A stretch of DNA of 15,741 bases from Bacteroidota bacterium (GCA_023415275.1 JAEZLJ010000149.1:1-15741); one strand, 5' to 3'; shown: positions 7,816 to 15,739, counted from the stretch's first letter. A program made the numbers and translations. Notes: generated by a model not told the origin, from the letters alone.

Positions 7816-9855
7816 TTAGTCATGCGAGTCCTCGGGGTTTACAGGCAATAATATATTAAAAATGGCCCCTTTCCCTGGCTCACTTTCCGCCCATATAAAT
7901 CCTTTATGATTCTCAACCACCTTTTGAACAATGGCCAGTCCAACACCCGTACCTGCATACTCTGATCTTCCATGTAGGCGCTGAAAAAGCTGAAAGATGC
8001 GGGAAGCATCTTCAATTTTAAATCCAATACCGTTATCCCTGACCTCTATTTTATAGTAACTGGAATCACTATTCTCTAATTGGATATTCTTTAATTCTGA
8101 AGCTTTCACCTTTTCAACACCAATATGCACCCGGGCCCCTTCATCCAACTTATGGTATTTCAAAGCATTACTTATCAGGTTTTGAAACATTTGCCGCAAT
8201 TGACGGGCATCTCCTATAACATGTGGCAGATCTTCATATACTACCGAGGCACCATTGTCAATAATAGTAGCTTCCATATCATCTAGCACGTCTTGCACCA
8301 CTGAAGAGAGGTCCACATCCTGGAATCCTGTAATACCCAGGGATGTATTGGAATAAGCAAGCAGATCATTGATCAACACACGCATTCTCTCAGTCGTTTT
8401 GCTGATACGTTCTGTGATCTTTATGTCTTCTTCATCAAGTGAAGGGGTGATCTTTACAATCAGCCGATCCATAAAGTAAGTGATCTTGCGCAAAGGCTCC
8501 TGGAGGTCGTGCGAAGCAGCGTAAGTAAATTGCTTCAATTGTTCGTTCAATTGGGTGAGCTCTTTGGTTCTCTCCTCAATTTTTTGCTCTAATAATTCAG
8601 CCGTTCTTTTCTCGTTGGTAATATCCATTACCGTACCCACCAATGACACAGGCTGGCCATTTTCAAACATATATTTACCATTCAGCCTGATCCACTTAGT
8701 TCCACCATCCGGGAGCACGATCCTTGCTTCGTAAAATAATTCGCCATCCTTTAATGCCTTGTCATGTGCTGCCTTTCTTATCTCAACATCTTCAGGATGA
8801 ATTCTCTCCATCAAAAACCGGTGTGTAACAGGCATGCCTTCTTCTATTTCAAATATGTCTCTTAACCGGTCGCTATAAGCTATGGTCTCCTGTACCAGGT
8901 TGATATCATATGTACCCAGGTGTGCGGCAGCAGTAGATAGCCTGGTGCGGGCTTCACTTTCTTCTATTTTCCTGCGCGCATATACCTGGTCCGTAACATC
9001 TGTAGCCACTACCAATATACCTGAAATGGTTCCATCGCCTTCCCGGAAAGGTTCATACACAAAATTCAAATAAATGGTTTCCACGCTGCCCTTCCTGGGA
9101 AGAGGAATAGGTCTTTCATTTGCTGTAAAGGTTTCACCGGTCTTATATACATTCAACAACACTTCTTCCAGGCCCTGGTGCCTTGCCTCGGGAAGTCCCT
9201 CAAAAATAGGCCGGTGCAGCAACTCATCTTCACCCCTGCCCCAAAGTTCATACATCCTTTTATTAGCAATTTCTACAGTAAAGAATGGCCCCTTTAGAAT
9301 ACTCATAGCCGCGGGAGATTGAAGTATGGTATTGCGGAGGTTGCGCTCACTTTCACGCATTTTCCGGTTGGCCATTACCTTTTCCGTGGTTTCAATGCAA
9401 GCACAGAATAATCCACCAACATTACCGGATTCATCCATTACAGGACTATAAGAAAATGTAAAATAGGTCTCCTCCACATATCCATGCCGGTTCATATACA
9501 GTACCTGGTCTTCGGACCATGTGGCAGTGCCACTAAAAACACGTTCTACCAGCGGTCCCAGGTCGTGCCAGATCTCTGCCCATCCCTGTTTACCAGATTT
9601 TCCAAGCAAGTCAGGGTGTTTTTCTCCTGCAATAGCCCTGTAAGCATCATTATAAATAGTAGTAAGTTCAGGTCCCCACCATACAAACATGGGAAATTTT
9701 GAATTGAGAAGCAGGTTTACTGTAGTTCGTAAACTTTGAGGCCAGGTATCGGGTGTTCCCACAGGATTACTGCTCCAGTCTTTAATACGGATGAGCTCAC
9801 CCATAAATCCACCATTATTGAGAAAAGCGGTCGACTGCGGTTCCTGGATCATCAT
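7816..9855 (-). CDS. Soluble PAS-domain sensor histidine kinase (679 aa)
   Basis: Cytoplasmic histidine kinase with no transmembrane segment or signal peptide. The N-terminal PAS-like domain (about 20-160) opens with the pattern TPDTWPQSLR and contains FPMFVWWGPE, a form frequent in Bacteroidota and proteobacterial kinases. Two further PAS domains follow (about 170-292 and 300-415, the latter ending in the PAC-like GTVMDITNEK), then a short coiled-coil linker (about 416-443). The HisKA helix has ASHDLQEP with phospho-acceptor His449. The ATPase domain has the N-box NLISNALKYHK (559-569), G1 DNGIGF (607-612) and G2 GTGVGL (635-640). There is no receiver domain, so it needs a separate response regulator; the one at 10230 is the obvious candidate. 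Two consecutive ATGs (9855 and 9852) make the start uncertain by one codon. The ligand or cofactor sensed by the PAS domains is unknown. Confidence 0.93.
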   Translation of the reverse strand: MMIQEPQSTAFLNNGGFMGELIRIKDWSSNPVGTPDTWPQSLRTTVNLLLNSKFPMFVWWGPELTTIYNDAYRAIAGEKHPDLLGKSGKQGWAEIWHDLGPLVERVFSGTATWSEDQVLYMNRHGYVEETYFTFSYSPVMDESGNVGGLFCACIETTEKVMANRKMRESERNLRNTILQSPAAMSILKGPFFTVEIANKRMYELWGRGEDELLHRPIFEGLPEARHQGLEEVLLNVYKTGETFTANERPIPLPRKGSVETIYLNFVYEPFREGDGTISGILVVATDVTDQVYARRKIEESEARTRLSTAAAHLGTYDINLVQETIAYSDRLRDIFEIEEGMPVTHRFLMERIHPEDVEIRKAAHDKALKDGELFYEARIVLPDGGTKWIRLNGKYMFENGQPVSLVGTVMDITNEKRTAELLEQKIEERTKELTQLNEQLKQFTYAASHDLQEPLRKITYFMDRLIVKITPSLDEEDIKITERISKTTERMRVLINDLLAYSNTSLGITGFQDVDLSSVVQDVLDDMEATIIDNGASVVYEDLPHVIGDARQLRQMFQNLISNALKYHKLDEGARVHIGVEKVKASELKNIQLENSDSSYYKIEVRDNGIGFKIEDASRIFQLFQRLHGRSEYAGTGVGLAIVQKVVENHKGFIWAESEPGKGAIFNILLPVNPEDSHD

Positions 9856-9885
9856 GATGATAATAAATGGTTAAAGGTTTAAATT

Positions 9886-9913
9886 CAAAAATATTGCTTT
9901 TTAGTATCCCAAC
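9886..9913 (-). promoter_or_regulatory. Candidate Bacteroidota-type promoter for the kinase gene ending at 7816
   Basis: On the - strand, TATTTTTG (9893-9886) exactly fits the TAnnTTTG -7 consensus. A GTTG (9913-9910) 16 bp upstream resembles the -33 element, although the spacing is shorter than the usual 19-21 bp. Transcription would begin about 25-30 nt before the ATG at 9855. The motif match is seen directly; function is inferred. Confidence 0.4.
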
Positions 9914-10079
9914 ATAGGCCTTAGCCAGTTATAATTAATAAGAATATGCCAGCCCCAGTGGCTTACAGACTCTTGTCAAATTCTTAACAAGCCTCTACAT
10001 ATTTTGCCAGGATAAATGAATAACCCGCTCATTTAGATCATTGTATTGAAAGGATTAACCAGGATCTTCATTACTGGAA

Positions 10080-10087
10080 TATGTTTG
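10080..10087 (+). promoter_or_regulatory. Weak candidate -7 promoter element (TATGTTTG)
   Basis: Exact match to TAnnTTTG, but with no TTG-like -33 element at a suitable distance. If active, the transcript would start near 10093 and run into the hairpin at 10181-10206, giving a short RNA of roughly 110 nt or a longer leader for the response regulator gene. A chance occurrence is quite possible. Confidence 0.22.
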
Positions 10088-10166
10088 TAAATGAAAGCTG
10101 ACATGCTTCTCATCGACCATTTGCCATTATTCATCGAAGCGGGGTAAATAAGCATCAAGATGAAAT

Positions 10167-10174
10167 TATTTTTG
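10167..10174 (+). promoter_or_regulatory. Candidate -7 promoter element for the response regulator gene (TATTTTTG)
   Basis: Exact TAnnTTTG match, the same octamer as the - strand element at 9893-9886. The expected start of transcription is about 10180, leaving a leader of about 50 nt before the ATG at 10230. No clear -33 TTTG is found 17-23 bp upstream, which lowers confidence. Confidence 0.33.
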
Positions 10175-10180
10175 TACCCC

Positions 10181-10206
10181 AGTTCCCATTCACCTGGAAC
10201 TTTTTT
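10181..10206 (+). terminator. Terminator-like hairpin upstream of the response regulator gene
   Basis: AGTTCC (10181-10186) pairs perfectly with GGAACT (10196-10201) across a 9-nt loop, followed directly by a T tract (10201-10206). This is the form of a small intrinsic terminator, but it sits 23 bp before a start codon on the same strand. It could end a short upstream transcript, act as an attenuator, or form a hairpin at the 5' end of the message from the 10167 promoter. Structure seen; function inferred. Confidence 0.42.
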
Positions 10207-10229
10207 CATCCCGCTAATCTTGAAAAACC

Positions 10230-10655
10230 ATGGAAATTCTTACAAATCAATCAACAGTGCTTTGGGTAGATGATGATGCAGATGATCTGATGATGATTAA
10301 TCATGTACTTTCAGAAATGAGGCACCATGTTAACCTGGTAGAAGCTGGAAATGGAAAAGAAGCCCTGGACCATTTAAAAAACCTATTGGACCAGGAAGTA
10401 ATTCCCTGCCTGATTGTTTTGGATCTTAATATGCCTGGAATGGATGGCAAGCAGACCCTACAGTATATTCGTTCTCATAAGCAATACCAGGCCATTCCAA
10501 TAGTTGTATTTACCACTTCAGACCGCCCAACGGATATTGCATTTTGCAAACAATACAATGCACCATTTTTTACAAAGCCAATTGATTACAAATCTTTGAA
10601 GAAAACTATGGAACAAATATTGGGATTTTGTAAAACAGTTACTGATAACGTGTAA
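10230..10655 (+). CDS. Single-domain response regulator, CheY/Rcp1-like (141 aa)
   Basis: Phospho-receiver protein with no output domain. Receiver landmarks are all present: acidic pocket D14-D16 in VLWVDDDADD, phospho-acceptor Asp65 in VLDLNMPGMDG, switch residue Thr95/Thr96 in FTTS, and Lys116-Pro117 in FTKPID. The long beta4-alpha4 region and VDDDADD opening resemble the Rcp1-type regulators that partner phytochrome-like and PAS kinases with the SHDLQEP H-box. Both kinases flanking this gene have that H-box type (SHDLQEP and SHDLKEP). Lacking a DNA-binding domain, it must act by protein-protein contact, as a phosphate sink, or in a relay. The start ATG at 10230 is the only reasonable one; there is no strong Shine-Dalgarno. 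A terminator follows 8 bp after the stop. Confidence 0.94.
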   Translation: MEILTNQSTVLWVDDDADDLMMINHVLSEMRHHVNLVEAGNGKEALDHLKNLLDQEVIPCLIVLDLNMPGMDGKQTLQYIRSHKQYQAIPIVVFTTSDRPTDIAFCKQYNAPFFTKPIDYKSLKKTMEQILGFCKTVTDNV

Positions 10656-10663
10656 AGCTCCTT

Positions 10664-10698
10664 TATGCCGTTTACAATCGGCGTATTTTTAATTTTTT
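10664..10698 (+). terminator. Intrinsic terminator after the response regulator gene
   Basis: TATGCCG (10664-10670) pairs with CGGCGTA (10679-10685), giving 7 bp including one G-T pair around an 8-nt loop, then TTTTT-AA-TTTTTT (10686-10698). The hairpin begins 8 bp after the stop codon. The opposite strand has no T tract, so it is not expected to stop the convergent kinase transcript. Confidence 0.78.
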
Positions 10699-10816
10699 CC
10701 AGATATCAATGTTAATCAGCAACTAAAGGGTGTTCTTATCTCCTTTACCCGGTACATCTTTAAAAAACTCCCTTGATCAATTTTATAGAGCTATCCCATA
10801 AGTGTATTTCATCTCA

Positions 10817-13114
10817 TCAACTCGTAGGTAATAATATACTAAAAGTAGATCCAAGCCCTGGCTTACTGGTAGCTTTGATATATCCATTGTGATTCTCAAC
10901 TACCTTTTTAACAATGGAAAGACCCACCCCGGTACCTGAATATTCATTTTTACCGTGTAGCCTTGTAAACATGTTGAAAATGCGGTCGGCATCTTCCTGT
11001 TCAAAGCCGATACCATTGTCAGTGACCTCTATCAGGCAATACTGTTGGTTCCAAAGGCCTGAGGGTACATTTAGACCTGAATCCAGCCCTGAAACCAGCC
11101 TGGAACTGACGGTTATAATGGGCACCTCATTATGTTTGCTGTATTTGATGGCATTGCTTATAAGGTTTTGAAACATTTGCTGTAATTGCCTTTTATAACC
11201 CATCACATGAGGCAAAGTGCCCGACCTGATAACTGCCTGCTTTTCTTTGATCTGAACTTCCAGGTCCTCAATAGCTAATGAAAGTTTAGTATTCAGATCA
11301 ACATCTTCCAATTCTGTATGGCGGTGGTTCACCAATGAATATTGCAACAGATCATCAATCAGCAAACGCATACGTTCCGTGGCTTTTTCCATGCGGGATA
11401 AAAGGTCCAGCTCCTCATCATTTAACCGGTCGCTGATCTTTGTTTTTATGCGCTCTGAAAAAAACTGGATCTTTCTGACCGGTTCTTTCAAATCATGGGA
11501 AGCAGCATGTGCAAATTCTTCCAGGCTATTATTGGATCTCTTCAATTCCTCCACTACTGATCCCATTTCCAATTGAAGCTTTTTAACATCTGTATAGTCT
11601 GTAAAGGTCACAAGGACCCCTTCTTCAAAAGGAGTACACATGATATCTATCCAGGCATCAAGGCTTTCTGACCTGTAATGGAATTCCATCCTGTTTACTT
11701 GTTTACTTTCCAGGGTGTCGCAAAAAAGGTCAAACAACCCGTTTCTTTTATAATCAGGAAACCATTCACTTCCTAAAGCTCCAACAAGGTCATCAGGCTC
11801 CTTATTCACATAGGAAGCTAATGTGCGGTTTACAATGGCAAACCTGAAATCATTGATGGCACCTTGATGATATAATGGTACTATTGTGAAAATGCCAGAC
11901 TGGGTGCGGTTGATAATGGTTTGAAGTTGGTTTGCCGAACGCTCAATTGATAATTGAGCTTCCCTGGAGGAAGTTATATCTGTAAAAATGGTAATGATAT
12001 GTTCTGAGTCCATTTTTGAAATAGAAATTTCCAGCCATCGTCCCGTAGATTCAAGAAGGTATTGAGTTTGAATAGGCTCACCTGTTTCAAGTGTATGCAC
12101 ACACATTTTAAAGTAAGCTGATTCCCTGATGTTTGGTTCCAGCTCAACGGCGGTCTTAGAAAGATATAAGTCTTTAGGAATACCTGTGAAATTGACGGCT
12201 GCATCATTGGCTAAAATGGTACGCCCATCAATGACTTTCCCCTGCTCATCACGAATGATCTGTGTCACCGAAATGCCGTTTGCAGAATGTTTCAGAATAT
12301 TATCCAGTAAACTATTCTTTTTCTGCAATTCAGCAACAGCATTTTTGAATTCCGTGATGTCGGCAAAGTTTACGTATATCTCCTTTTCTCCCAACTTGGT
12401 TACCACTACGTCATACCAGGAATCTAATCCGTCACCTTTATAAAATACCTGGTGCCTGATAGATTTACCTGTTAATAGTACCTGGCAATTCAAATCGAAA
12501 ATCCCGTTTTCCCTGGAAGAAGGAAATAAGGATAGATAACTCTTACCAACCACTTCATCCTGTGGACGTCCAATTATATTAATATATTCCTGGTTAATAC
12601 TTGTTATTATAAAATCAATGATCTTTCCTTTGTCATCTTCAATTGCCTTGCAGGAAAACCACGCGTTTAAAGAATTATTCAGAATAAGATTGGCTAATTC
12701 GGCCTGTCGCTGTTTTTCCTCTCGCTCTTTAACCTCGGTAGTAATATCCAGGGACACCGTAAGCACACCATTCTCTAATGGCAACCTTTTCACCCGGAAA
12801 TGTCTATCCAGGGCTTCATTGTAGTACGTGGACTCACCCGCGTTGCCGGTAATATATACCTGTTTGAGTTGTTGATATAGGAGATCACCTGTGGCAAGGT
12901 CACCTTCCGGCATAGAAAGCGCTTTTTGACCAATTAACTGTTCTACTTGCAGACCTATTTGCCTGGCTGCCTCTTTATTGCAATATCCAACCGCAAAATC
13001 TGAAACTTCACTATCTGTTCCAGTAGCGCCTATAGGCACAAAATAAACCACTGCATCAGGCTGGTTATCTAATATAGCTGTAATAAGAGTTTCGTTCAAA
13101 GGGAAACTGATCAT
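10817..13114 (-). CDS. Soluble multi-PAS sensor histidine kinase (765 aa)
   Basis: Second cytoplasmic histidine kinase, without membrane segments. The ATG at 13114 is preferred; an in-frame TTG at 13153 would add 13 residues, but TTG starts are rare in this phylum and neither site has a clear Shine-Dalgarno. Numbered from the ATG, four PAS-type modules precede the kinase: about 9-125, 137-257, 268-383 and 392-513. The H-box ASHDLKEP carries His540, the N-box NLISNAIKYSK begins at 650, G1 DNGIGF is at 699-704 and G2 GTGVGL at 727-732. Modules 2 and 4 share a distinctive pattern (FP, then R-NG-FDL and C, then a W-D segment), indicating internal duplication. The kinase core is clearly related to that of the kinase at 7816-9855, so the two are paralogs. 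No receiver domain is attached; the nearby CheY-like protein is the likely partner. Confidence 0.92.
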   Translation of the reverse strand: MISFPLNETLITAILDNQPDAVVYFVPIGATGTDSEVSDFAVGYCNKEAARQIGLQVEQLIGQKALSMPEGDLATGDLLYQQLKQVYITGNAGESTYYNEALDRHFRVKRLPLENGVLTVSLDITTEVKEREEKQRQAELANLILNNSLNAWFSCKAIEDDKGKIIDFIITSINQEYINIIGRPQDEVVGKSYLSLFPSSRENGIFDLNCQVLLTGKSIRHQVFYKGDGLDSWYDVVVTKLGEKEIYVNFADITEFKNAVAELQKKNSLLDNILKHSANGISVTQIIRDEQGKVIDGRTILANDAAVNFTGIPKDLYLSKTAVELEPNIRESAYFKMCVHTLETGEPIQTQYLLESTGRWLEISISKMDSEHIITIFTDITSSREAQLSIERSANQLQTIINRTQSGIFTIVPLYHQGAINDFRFAIVNRTLASYVNKEPDDLVGALGSEWFPDYKRNGLFDLFCDTLESKQVNRMEFHYRSESLDAWIDIMCTPFEEGVLVTFTDYTDVKKLQLEMGSVVEELKRSNNSLEEFAHAASHDLKEPVRKIQFFSERIKTKISDRLNDEELDLLSRMEKATERMRLLIDDLLQYSLVNHRHTELEDVDLNTKLSLAIEDLEVQIKEKQAVIRSGTLPHVMGYKRQLQQMFQNLISNAIKYSKHNEVPIITVSSRLVSGLDSGLNVPSGLWNQQYCLIEVTDNGIGFEQEDADRIFNMFTRLHGKNEYSGTGVGLSIVKKVVENHNGYIKATSKPGLGSTFSILLPTS

Positions 13115-13383
13115 GTTAAATTGTAATCTATGAAGATAATCACTTGTTATCAAGACTTATATACCCGATGAGTTCCCGATTAGATGAAAACTCCACATAT
13201 ATATGAATCAATGGAAAAATTATACCATGGCAAATTAAGTCACTGATCTTTAAATTCATAAATCCCCGACTTACCTTACCAGGTTTTATGTGATACTGGC
13301 ATACAAATAATTGTCACCCAAATGACATGGCAGACTAAAAGTACGGTCTCAGTTTTGAATAGGGTAATTCTTCAAAGCAATAA

Positions 13384-13390
13384 AAGGAAA
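13384..13390 (+). promoter_or_regulatory. Ribosome binding site for the CorA-family gene
   Basis: AAGGAAA lies 4 bp before the ATG at 13395. It is one of the few clear purine-rich binding sites in the window and supports this start. Confidence 0.55.
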
Positions 13391-13394
13391 GCCT

Positions 13395-14294
13395 ATGTCC
13401 AAAAAAGAACAACTTATCTGTGAAGACATTAAATGGATTGACATAACAGATCCCTCTATGCAGGAAATGGAGGAATTAAGTAAAGAATATAATCTGAATC
13501 AACATATTGTCAGGGATTGCATGCAACCAGAACATTTGCCTAAATATGAATTTACAGACGGTGTTCACTTTTTAATTCTTAGGTTTTATTCTCATACCCC
13601 TGATAAAAGATTGGTAACTATCCAGGATCTTACCAATAAGGTGGCCATATTTTATAATGATCATTTCCTGATCACCATACATAAATCAGAAACCCCCTTC
13701 CTGGACATGGTGCGTAAAAAGTATGTAGCAACAGGCAGGTGCACTTCTACCAGTAATTTATTAACCCAAATAGCCTGGAATACACTGGAAACTTATGATG
13801 AGCCGGTAAATCGCCTGTCTGAACAGGTAGATTTTTATGAAAACCAGATCATGCTTAAAAACTCTGGCCATGACCATATAGAATCTCTTTATATTCTTAA
13901 AAGGGAGGCCTCGATTGGTCATAAGGTACTTATGCTTTTATTAGAACCCATTAATCATATCTATATAAAGCCGGGCGAGGAAGCAGCCCTGCAGGATGTG
14001 CGGGATCAACATTTAAAAATGCATACTTTATTTACACAGGTATTGGAAGAATTAAATAACCTGCTTAACCTTTCGATGTCATTCTCTTCACAACGCACCA
14101 ATGAAGTCATGAAGGTATTGACCATTTTCTCGGCCTTTTTCCTGCCCCTAACATTTATTGCAGGAATTTATGGCATGAACTTTCACTTTATGCCCGAACT
14201 GGCTCAAAAATGGGGATACCCGGTATGTTTAGTGATGATGGCGATCATTACCCTTATTATCTATACCTGGTTTAAAAGAAAGCATTGGTTATAA
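13395..14294 (+). CDS. corA: CorA-family divalent metal ion transporter (299 aa)
   Basis: Inner-membrane Mg2+/Co2+-type channel protein; members assemble as pentamers with a large cytoplasmic funnel. The signature GMN lies at 260-262 in the context IYGMNFHFMPEL, at the end of the first transmembrane helix (about 240-259). A second helix follows (about 274-292), and a basic tail FKRKHWL ends the protein. The N-terminal 230 residues form the soluble alpha/beta domain and the long helical stalk; IVRDCMQPEHLPKYE (38-52) and the LSEQVDFYENQI helix (141-152) fit the family. Length is slightly short for CorA (usually about 310-330) but both helices and the GMN loop are complete. It stands alone, starting 241 bp after a divergent kinase gene, and no Mg2+-responsive leader was recognised. 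Metal preference (Mg2+, Co2+, Ni2+ or Zn2+ export) cannot be told from sequence. Confidence 0.93.
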   Translation: MSKKEQLICEDIKWIDITDPSMQEMEELSKEYNLNQHIVRDCMQPEHLPKYEFTDGVHFLILRFYSHTPDKRLVTIQDLTNKVAIFYNDHFLITIHKSETPFLDMVRKKYVATGRCTSTSNLLTQIAWNTLETYDEPVNRLSEQVDFYENQIMLKNSGHDHIESLYILKREASIGHKVLMLLLEPINHIYIKPGEEAALQDVRDQHLKMHTLFTQVLEELNNLLNLSMSFSSQRTNEVMKVLTIFSAFFLPLTFIAGIYGMNFHFMPELAQKWGYPVCLVMMAIITLIIYTWFKRKHWL

Positions 14295-14320
14295 GAGTAT
14301 AAGCTTGAAAAAGTTGTCCT

Positions 14321-14671
14321 TTAAAATATAACTGGCTTGACTTTCTTGTAAAGAACCACAGATTTTATTTCCTTATCCCATAATAAGTAATCCTTATTGT
14401 ATTGGTACCATTTTTTCCACGCTTCCAGATCTTTTACTGTAGGATGAAATTGTCCATAATAAGCTTCTTTGTTTTCGGAAACCATACCCGTCAGGTCAGT
14501 AAAGAAATTTACCGCATCTGAGATTTTTTGAAGGGAATTTTCCTTTTTGTCCAGGTAATCACTGATAATCCTCAAATTGACATCCACAATTCTTTCTATT
14601 GTTGAATCAGTAGACTGTGCACCTAATTGCATACTCATGGCGCACATAAGCAAAATCAAAAACGTTTTCAT
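14321..14671 (-). CDS. Small secreted protein of unknown function (116 aa)
   Basis: I do not recognise a family. Residues 1-19 form a clear signal peptide (MKTF, a hydrophobic core, then LGAQ-S), with predicted cleavage between Gln19 and Ser20 as is common in Bacteroidota. The mature part of about 97 residues is mainly helical in appearance, with a charged first half (about 25-60) and a Trp/Tyr-rich second half (WKKWYQYNKDYLLW at 85-98). It has no cysteine in the mature part and no lipobox, so it is probably soluble in the periplasm or secreted. Its 3' end converges on the CorA-family gene with 26 bp between, and its 5' end diverges from the phosphatidyltransferase gene. The signal peptide and intact frame argue that it is a true gene. 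Confidence 0.72.
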   Translation of the reverse strand: MKTFLILLMCAMSMQLGAQSTDSTIERIVDVNLRIISDYLDKKENSLQKISDAVNFFTDLTGMVSENKEAYYGQFHPTVKDLEAWKKWYQYNKDYLLWDKEIKSVVLYKKVKPVIF

Positions 14672-14883
14672 AAAAACAGGATTTATAGCTTTTATTGTAT
14701 TACTACAACAAACAATTTTAGACCAATATCTTCAATAAAGTCATAAAATAAAAGCGCATTTTTACCAGACTATTGCATAGAATCATTATTTGCCTAACGA
14801 AAATCATTAAAATTTAAGCGGCTAAGACAGAACTTTAATACCTGGTATGGTCATTATTAATGAATCCATCAAATCATTAGTAT

Positions 14884-15489
14884 ATGGAATTCATATTCAA
14901 CCGTTCTAAACAAACAAAAGCAATTATTGTAAATTCCATAACGCTTTACCGGCTTATAGCTTCTTTTGCATTGCTCTATTTCATAATCCAAAATAATCTT
15001 ACGGTATTTAAATGGCTGTTAGTGGTAAGTTTCTTTACGGATGCCATTGATGGATTCCTGGCCAGGAAATTCAAAGTAACCAGTATCCTTGGCTCTAAGT
15101 TTGACTCTATTGCGGACGACCTCACCATATTGATGGCCATAATCGGCGTATTTAAGTTTAAGCCGGGGTTTATTAGCCATGAAAATATCCTTGTTTTTAC
15201 ACTATTAGGCCTCTACCTGGTGCAAACAGCATTAGCCTTGATTAAATATAAAAAGATCACCAGCTTTCACACTTACCTGGCCAAATTTGCTGCCATAGCC
15301 CAGGGAGTATTTCTTATTCTTCTTTTCTTCTTACCTGAATGGCCGCTTGGCCTGTTTCGCATCGCCGCTATACTAACCATGTTGGACCTTTTAGAAGAAA
15401 TCATTTTGGTCTTTATGCTTTCCATTTGGCAAGCGAATGTGAAAGGTATATTTTGGGTGATTAAAAACAAGTATTCAATAGCGCATTAA
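14884..15489 (+). CDS. CDP-alcohol phosphatidyltransferase family protein (201 aa)
   Basis: Integral membrane enzyme that transfers a phosphatidyl group from a CDP-linked lipid to an alcohol, making phospholipid head groups. The full signature D-G-x2-A-R-x8-G-x3-D-x3-D is present: D56, G57, A60, R61, G70, D74 and D78, with the preceding D53; these aspartates bind the metal and CDP. The start contains the usual NSITLYRLIAS segment (17-27), and about five to six hydrophobic helices are seen across the protein. The length fits phosphatidylglycerophosphate synthase-like, cardiolipin synthase-like or phosphatidylinositol-type members; which one cannot be decided from sequence. It is divergent from the small secreted protein gene, with a 212-bp intergenic region lacking a clear consensus promoter. 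Confidence 0.9.
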   Translation: MEFIFNRSKQTKAIIVNSITLYRLIASFALLYFIIQNNLTVFKWLLVVSFFTDAIDGFLARKFKVTSILGSKFDSIADDLTILMAIIGVFKFKPGFISHENILVFTLLGLYLVQTALALIKYKKITSFHTYLAKFAAIAQGVFLILLFFLPEWPLGLFRIAAILTMLDLLEEIILVFMLSIWQANVKGIFWVIKNKYSIAH

Positions 15490-15502
15490 CCGTCCTTGTT
15501 AC

Positions 15503-15540
15503 AACCATTGCATTTTAATTCAACCTGGTTTTGATTCTTT
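15503..15540 (+). terminator. Weak candidate terminator after the phosphatidyltransferase gene
   Basis: AACCATTG (15503-15510) can pair with CAA and TGGTT (15521-15523, 15526-15530) with a 2-nt bulge, followed by TTGATTCTTT. The stem is short and the T-rich tail interrupted, so this is a weak call, 13 bp after the stop codon. Confidence 0.28.
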
Positions 15541-15684
15541 CCATTCCCGGCTTTCCGCTCTAAAATATCCAAGGTATTCCCTGACAACTACTTTGTTTGC
15601 CGATTTTGTCATACACCTGGAAGTACAATCAAAGCATTCATTACTTTCCTCCCCTATTTCTATCAAAAGGATAGTTCCTCGCTG

Positions 15685-15739
15685 GATATCCAATAGATAT
15701 TCCACAGATATTCCATAGATATCCCATAGATATTCCAAC
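15685..15739. repeat. 11-bp tandem repeat, five copies, running to the window edge
   Basis: Five head-to-tail units of consensus GATATTCCATA begin at 15685, 15696, 15707, 15718 and 15729, each differing from consensus by zero to three bases. The array comes within 2 bp of the window end and may continue. It lies in the region downstream of the phosphatidyltransferase gene, 195 bp after its stop. Confidence 0.85.

Larger units (their letters stand above)
9856..10229. other. 374-bp divergent intergenic region
   Basis: Gene-free gap between the divergently transcribed kinase (7816-9855) and response regulator (10230-10655). It contains promoter-like elements on both strands (9886-9913, 10080-10087, 10167-10174), a small inverted repeat CTTGT/ACAAG (9972-9976 with 9987-9991), and a terminator-like hairpin at 10181-10206. 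No convincing open reading frame or structured RNA family was recognised. Confidence 0.7.

Noticed and set aside
13154..13394. Search of the kinase/corA divergent region for a Mg2+ riboswitch or consensus promoter
   Set aside because: Only one-mismatch promoter-like strings (such as CAGTTTTG) and no long structured leader were found; nothing reached the level of a call.
14672..14883. Near-promoter string ATTATTTG in the divergent region before the phosphatidyltransferase gene
   Set aside because: It fails the TA positions of the TAnnTTTG consensus and has no paired -33 element, so it is not distinguishable from AT-rich background.
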